This document shows, one piece after another, positions 60,826-61,939 of a stretch of DNA of 61,939 nucleotides. A program made the translations under genes and the position numbers. Source of the DNA: Pseudomonadota bacterium (GTDB taxonomy: Bacteria; Desulfobacterota; Desulfobulbia; Desulfobulbales; Desulfocapsaceae). Position 1 is the first letter of the stretch. Each line of letters opens with the position of its first letter. The notes beneath the pieces were generated by a model that saw only the letters and a program-made list of their open reading frames with translations, was not told where the DNA came from and did not search any database. The DNA is taken from the NCBI GenBank assembly GCA_018820855.1, contig JAHJNL010000021.1:1-61939 (forward strand). Reading direction: 5' to 3'.

Positions 60826-61728
60826 ATGTATTTCCCAGTGGCAGACTTAGAGATATCGCCTTTTATTCCGCCACTGGTTGCCTGCTGCATCTCATTTTTC
60901 ACTTCTATGGCCGGAGTCTCAGGGGCCTTTCTTCTCCTCCCTTTCCAGGTCAGCGTCCTGGGCTTTAACAGCCCGGCAGTCAGTTCCACCAACCATCTTT
61001 TCAACGTCATAGCCATCCCCAGCGGTATCTACCGTTTCATCAAGGAAGGTCGCATGGTATGGCCGCTGACCTGGCTGGTTGTCATAGGCACCCTGCCAGG
61101 AGTTCTGGGAGGTGTCTTGATACGGGTTAGCTACCTCCCCTCCCCTAAGGCTTTCAAGATTTTTGTCGGTCTGGTTCTGCTGTACATCGGCATAAAACTA
61201 CTCTTGGACATCATTCACAAAAAACAAAAAAGAAAACAGGCCGAACCTCAACAACAGAATGAAGCCAGCAAATTTGCTATAAGCGACACACGACTCACCT
61301 GGAAATCCATGCAATATAGATTCGAAGGAACCATGTACCAGGCCAACACGTTCTCCATCATAAGCCTCAGTCTGATCGTTGGTCTCGTTGGCGGCATATA
61401 CGGTATTGGCGGCGGAGCAATAATCGCCCCCTTCTTTGTCACCTTCTTTCATTTACCAATCCATACCGTTGCCGGGGCAAGTCTTATGGGTACCCTTATT
61501 ACCTCAGCTGCCGGTGTTGCTTTTTTTCAAATCCTGTCCTGTTTCCCCCTTGCCGCCATGCAACAGATTGCTCCCGACTACCGTCTCGGCCTTCTCTTTG
61601 GGGCCGGCGGGGCTGTAGGCATTTATCTCGGAGCCCGAGCCCAACGTTACTTTTCAGCCAGGCTTATAAAAATAATACTGGCATGCGGCCTCTTCTTCAC
61701 AGCCGGTAGTTACCTCATCCCCAAATAG
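60826..61728 (+). CDS. TauE/SafE-family anion exporter (second copy)
   Basis: A 300-residue membrane protein with about eight hydrophobic segments and the family pattern in two halves: the first around VACCISFFTSMAGVSGAFLLLP and the second around VGLVGGIYGIGGGAIIAPFF (about residue 190), with a hydrophilic middle. It is longer than and clearly distinct from the copy at 40895. A sulfur-anion export role is inferred from the family. GGGGAG precedes the ATG. It follows the 94-residue gene by 15 nt, so they are probably co-transcribed. Confidence 0.9.
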   Translation: MYFPVADLEISPFIPPLVACCISFFTSMAGVSGAFLLLPFQVSVLGFNSPAVSSTNHLFNVIAIPSGIYRFIKEGRMVWPLTWLVVIGTLPGVLGGVLIRVSYLPSPKAFKIFVGLVLLYIGIKLLLDIIHKKQKRKQAEPQQQNEASKFAISDTRLTWKSMQYRFEGTMYQANTFSIISLSLIVGLVGGIYGIGGGAIIAPFFVTFFHLPIHTVAGASLMGTLITSAAGVAFFQILSCFPLAAMQQIAPDYRLGLLFGAGGAVGIYLGARAQRYFSARLIKIILACGLFFTAGSYLIPK

Positions 61729-61908
61729 AGCCTAAAAATAAATCACGCTACATCAGCACCTTTCCAATAAAGGTAAACTCTTTTACAAAACAATGTCCTT
61801 TCTCATTGACAGTGTCTGAGTGATTGTGTAGGTTGCCTCGGTCCTTGAGAGAGAGACGATTTGCAAAAAGCGCCTCTCAAAAATCGACAAGCCAGGTCAA
61901 TTTAAATA

Positions 61909-61937
61909 TTGACAAGAATGTTTGGCTAGAGTAAATT
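61909..61937 (+). promoter_or_regulatory. Promoter for a gene beyond the right edge
   Basis: A perfect -35 TTGACA (61909-61914), a 17-nt spacer and -10 TAAATT (61932-61937), two bases from the window end. A second TTGACA lies near 61807, with a poor -10. Tandem promoters would suit an rRNA or other highly expressed unit, but the gene itself is not visible. Confidence 0.5.
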
Positions 61938-61939
61938 AG

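Overview
The window reads as chromosomal DNA of a dissimilatory sulfate reducer, most likely a member of the Desulfobulbales (Desulfobacterota). The main reason is one complete reductive-sulfur block on the minus strand, aprB-aprA-qmoA-qmoB-qmoC (APS reductase plus its quinone-interacting oxidoreductase). Supporting signs are a HesB/IscA-type selenoprotein read through an in-frame UGA, a HEAT-repeat protein resembling the DVU0298 family of sulfate reducers, and two TauE/SafE-type anion exporters. Gene assignments come from reading the sequence; no database was searched.

Layout. 1-810: minus-strand tRNA-Thr(TGT), tRNA-Tyr, tRNA-Gly, tRNA-Thr(GGT) and tuf, the same order as thrU-tyrU-glyT-thrT-tufB in E. 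coli. 915-8919: the apr-qmo operon with a strong sigma-70-type promoter and hairpins between cistrons. 8949-18230: a long minus-strand run, ribF, TPR protein, HEAT/zinc-ribbon protein, TPR protein, ribE, ribBA, ribH, nusB, ftsK; ribD is absent here. 18278-25163: tRNA-Leu, rhomboid protease, hflKC, a zinc-ribbon protein with thiE, and gltA. 25212-32108: polA, nadA, an HPF/cold-shock fusion, hemH and a J-domain protein. 32307-38186: the rod-shape operon mreB-mreC-mreD-mrdA-rodA with its promoter and a terminator-like leader hairpin.

38290-47445: tRNA-Ala, a [2Fe-2S] ferredoxin, a DamX-like ATPase/SPOR protein, a TauE-type exporter, an acetolactate-synthase-like enzyme, a haem-type sensor histidine kinase, a PilZ protein, aat, and a TSCPD-like zinc-ribbon protein. 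47488-53601: a RelA/SpoT homologue that appears to keep only the hydrolase site, RNase R, a coiled-coil membrane protein and a TrmJ-type methyltransferase. 53992-61728: an orphan flagellar-rod-like protein behind a near-perfect sigma-54 promoter, an endonuclease III-like glycosylase, phosphofructokinase, the selenoprotein, clpB, a thioesterase, a small conserved protein and a second TauE protein. The right edge ends in promoter-like sequence for a gene outside the window.

How it fits together. APS made from sulfate is reduced by AprBA, which receives electrons from the menaquinone pool through QmoABC. Around this core are housekeeping genes for flavins, NAD, thiamin, haem, translation, cell shape and division, and protein quality control. 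I saw no rRNA gene, insertion sequence, prophage or CRISPR array. The least ordinary items are the selenoprotein with its SECIS-like hairpin and palindromic operator candidate, the synthetase-dead RSH enzyme, the TSCPD-zinc-ribbon protein, the sigma-54-driven orphan rod protein, and the hairpins that may grade expression within apr-qmo.
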